Shown here one piece after another: positions 6,618-7,301 of a DNA stretch of 7,301 bases. Location: positions 1 to 7,301 of the forward strand of contig CAAEIL010000047.1 of NCBI GenBank assembly GCA_900755985.1, read 5' to 3'. Both the position numbers and the translations under genes were made by a program. Each line of letters starts with the position of its first letter. Position 1 is the first letter of the stretch. Origin of the DNA: Bacteroidales bacterium (lineage in GTDB: Bacteria; Bacteroidota; Bacteroidia; Bacteroidales; Muribaculaceae). The notes below the pieces were generated by a model. That model was not told where the DNA came from. It ran no database searches and worked only from the letters and a program-made list of their open reading frames with translations.

Positions 6618-7301
6618 TCAGGCTTCGGGGTTGTTGCGACTGCGGAACTGCTGGCGGATGACGGCGTGACGTATCTTGCCGCTGATGGTCTTGGGCAGCT
6701 CGTCGACAAACTCGACAAGGCGCGGATACTTATAGGGCGCCGTGGCCTGCTTGACATGGTTCTGGATTTCTTTGACAAGGGCCTCGCGCGAGGCTTCGTC
6801 GAGGGTTTGGCCTTTATATTCGGGGGCAAGGACGACCGTGGCCTTGATAATCTGTCCGCGGATGTCGTCGGGGACGCCGGTGATGGCGCACTCTACGACG
6901 GCGGGATGCGTCATCAGGGCGCTCTCGACCTCGAACGGCCCTATGCGGTAACCCGACGACTTGATGACATCGTCGATGCGTCCCACAAACCACAGATAAC
7001 CGTCGGCATCGCGGCGTGCGACGTCGCCGGTGTGATACAGCCCGTCGTGGCATGCGGCGGCCGTCGCTGCCTTGTCGCGCAGATAGCAGTCGAACAGCCC
7101 CAGGGGCTTGCCGCGAGATATGTCGATGACTACTTCGCCTTCTTCGCCATCGGCGGATTCGTTGCCGTCGGCGTCGACCACGCGGACGTCGTACTGCGGT
7201 CCCGGGCGCCCCATCGAGCCGGGCTTGGGTGTCATCCACGGATAGGTGGCGACGGTGAGCGTGATCTCGGTCTGCCCGAAGCCCTCGCGAAGCTTCAGGC
7301 C
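6618..7301 (-). CDS. AMP-forming acyl-CoA synthetase, C-terminal part (partial)
   Basis: The frame runs from the right edge to TGA at 6620-6618, giving 227 residues, about 40% of a usual ~550-residue enzyme. The start is outside the window; the internal Met at 7235 is not the start, because the frame and the family motifs continue upstream. Adenylate-forming motifs appear in order: GFGQTE (visible residues 7-12), YHTGD (89-93), [16 protein letters not shown] hinge region (107-122), and [10 protein letters not shown] (203-212) with the C-terminal catalytic Lys near 209. Such enzymes activate a carboxylic acid with ATP to an acyl-adenylate, then transfer it to CoA, in the cytoplasm. The PYKYPR...[12 protein letters not shown] ending is most like medium-chain acyl-CoA synthetases and acetyl-CoA-synthetase-like proteins. 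The substrate cannot be read from this fragment. It is more GC-rich than the RHS operon and seems functionally separate. Confidence 0.92.
   Translation of the reverse strand, partial: GLKLREGFGQTEITLTVATYPWMTPKPGSMGRPGPQYDVRVVDADGNESADGEEGEVVIDISRGKPLGLFDCYLRDKAATAAACHDGLYHTGDVARRDADGYLWFVGRIDDVIKSSGYRIGPFEVESALMTHPAVVECAITGVPDDIRGQIIKATVVLAPEYKGQTLDEASREALVKEIQNHVKQATAPYKYPRLVEFVDELPKTISGKIRHAVIRQQFRSRNNPEA

Noticed and set aside
6470..6829. A 119-codon minus-strand frame across the synthetase end and spacer
   Set aside because: It is out of phase with the real synthetase frame and is a low-complexity Ser/Pro/Arg-rich shadow that runs through the repeat region.
6814..7239. A 141-codon Arg-rich minus-strand frame in the synthetase
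   Set aside because: The Arg-rich translation is the typical off-frame product of GC-rich coding DNA. The true frame carries the adenylate-forming motifs.

Overview
The window looks like chromosomal DNA from a Bacteroidales bacterium. The evidence is a signal-peptide-bearing RHS/YD-repeat protein of the Bacteroidetes type, a neighbour with a T9SS-like C-terminal module, no Shine-Dalgarno sequences, and a TAnnTTTG-type -7 promoter element. The moderate-to-high GC of the right-hand gene would suit Muribaculaceae or a related family, but that is inference. All three genes read leftward (minus strand).

Layout from right to left. Positions 7301-6618 hold the C-terminal ~40% of an acyl-CoA/acetate-type AMP-forming synthetase, with its start outside the window. 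Positions 6617-6127 are a 491-bp intergenic region. Its right half is GC-rich and full of small palindromes and direct repeats, including a 22-bp-stem hairpin just after the synthetase stop. Its left half is AT-rich and carries a Bacteroidetes-type promoter. Positions 6126-5110 encode a 338-residue secreted protein of unknown function with a C-terminal beta-rich module resembling a T9SS sorting domain. After only 12 bp, positions 5097-1 encode the first 1699 residues of a giant RHS/YD-repeat protein. It is open across the whole stretch and runs off the left edge inside the RHS core.

The secreted protein and the RHS protein almost certainly form one transcription unit. The RHS protein has a Sec signal peptide, a conserved Bacteroidetes RHS N-terminus, about 700 residues of poorly repetitive sequence, a long array of YD repeats, and the start of the RHS-associated core. 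By analogy with characterised Rhs/Tc/teneurin proteins, the YD repeats should wrap into a hollow beta-shell. Any C-terminal toxin or variable tip, and any immunity gene, would lie to the left of position 1 and cannot be judged here. The synthetase is a metabolic gene that looks unrelated to the RHS operon. The repeat-filled spacer marks the junction between them.
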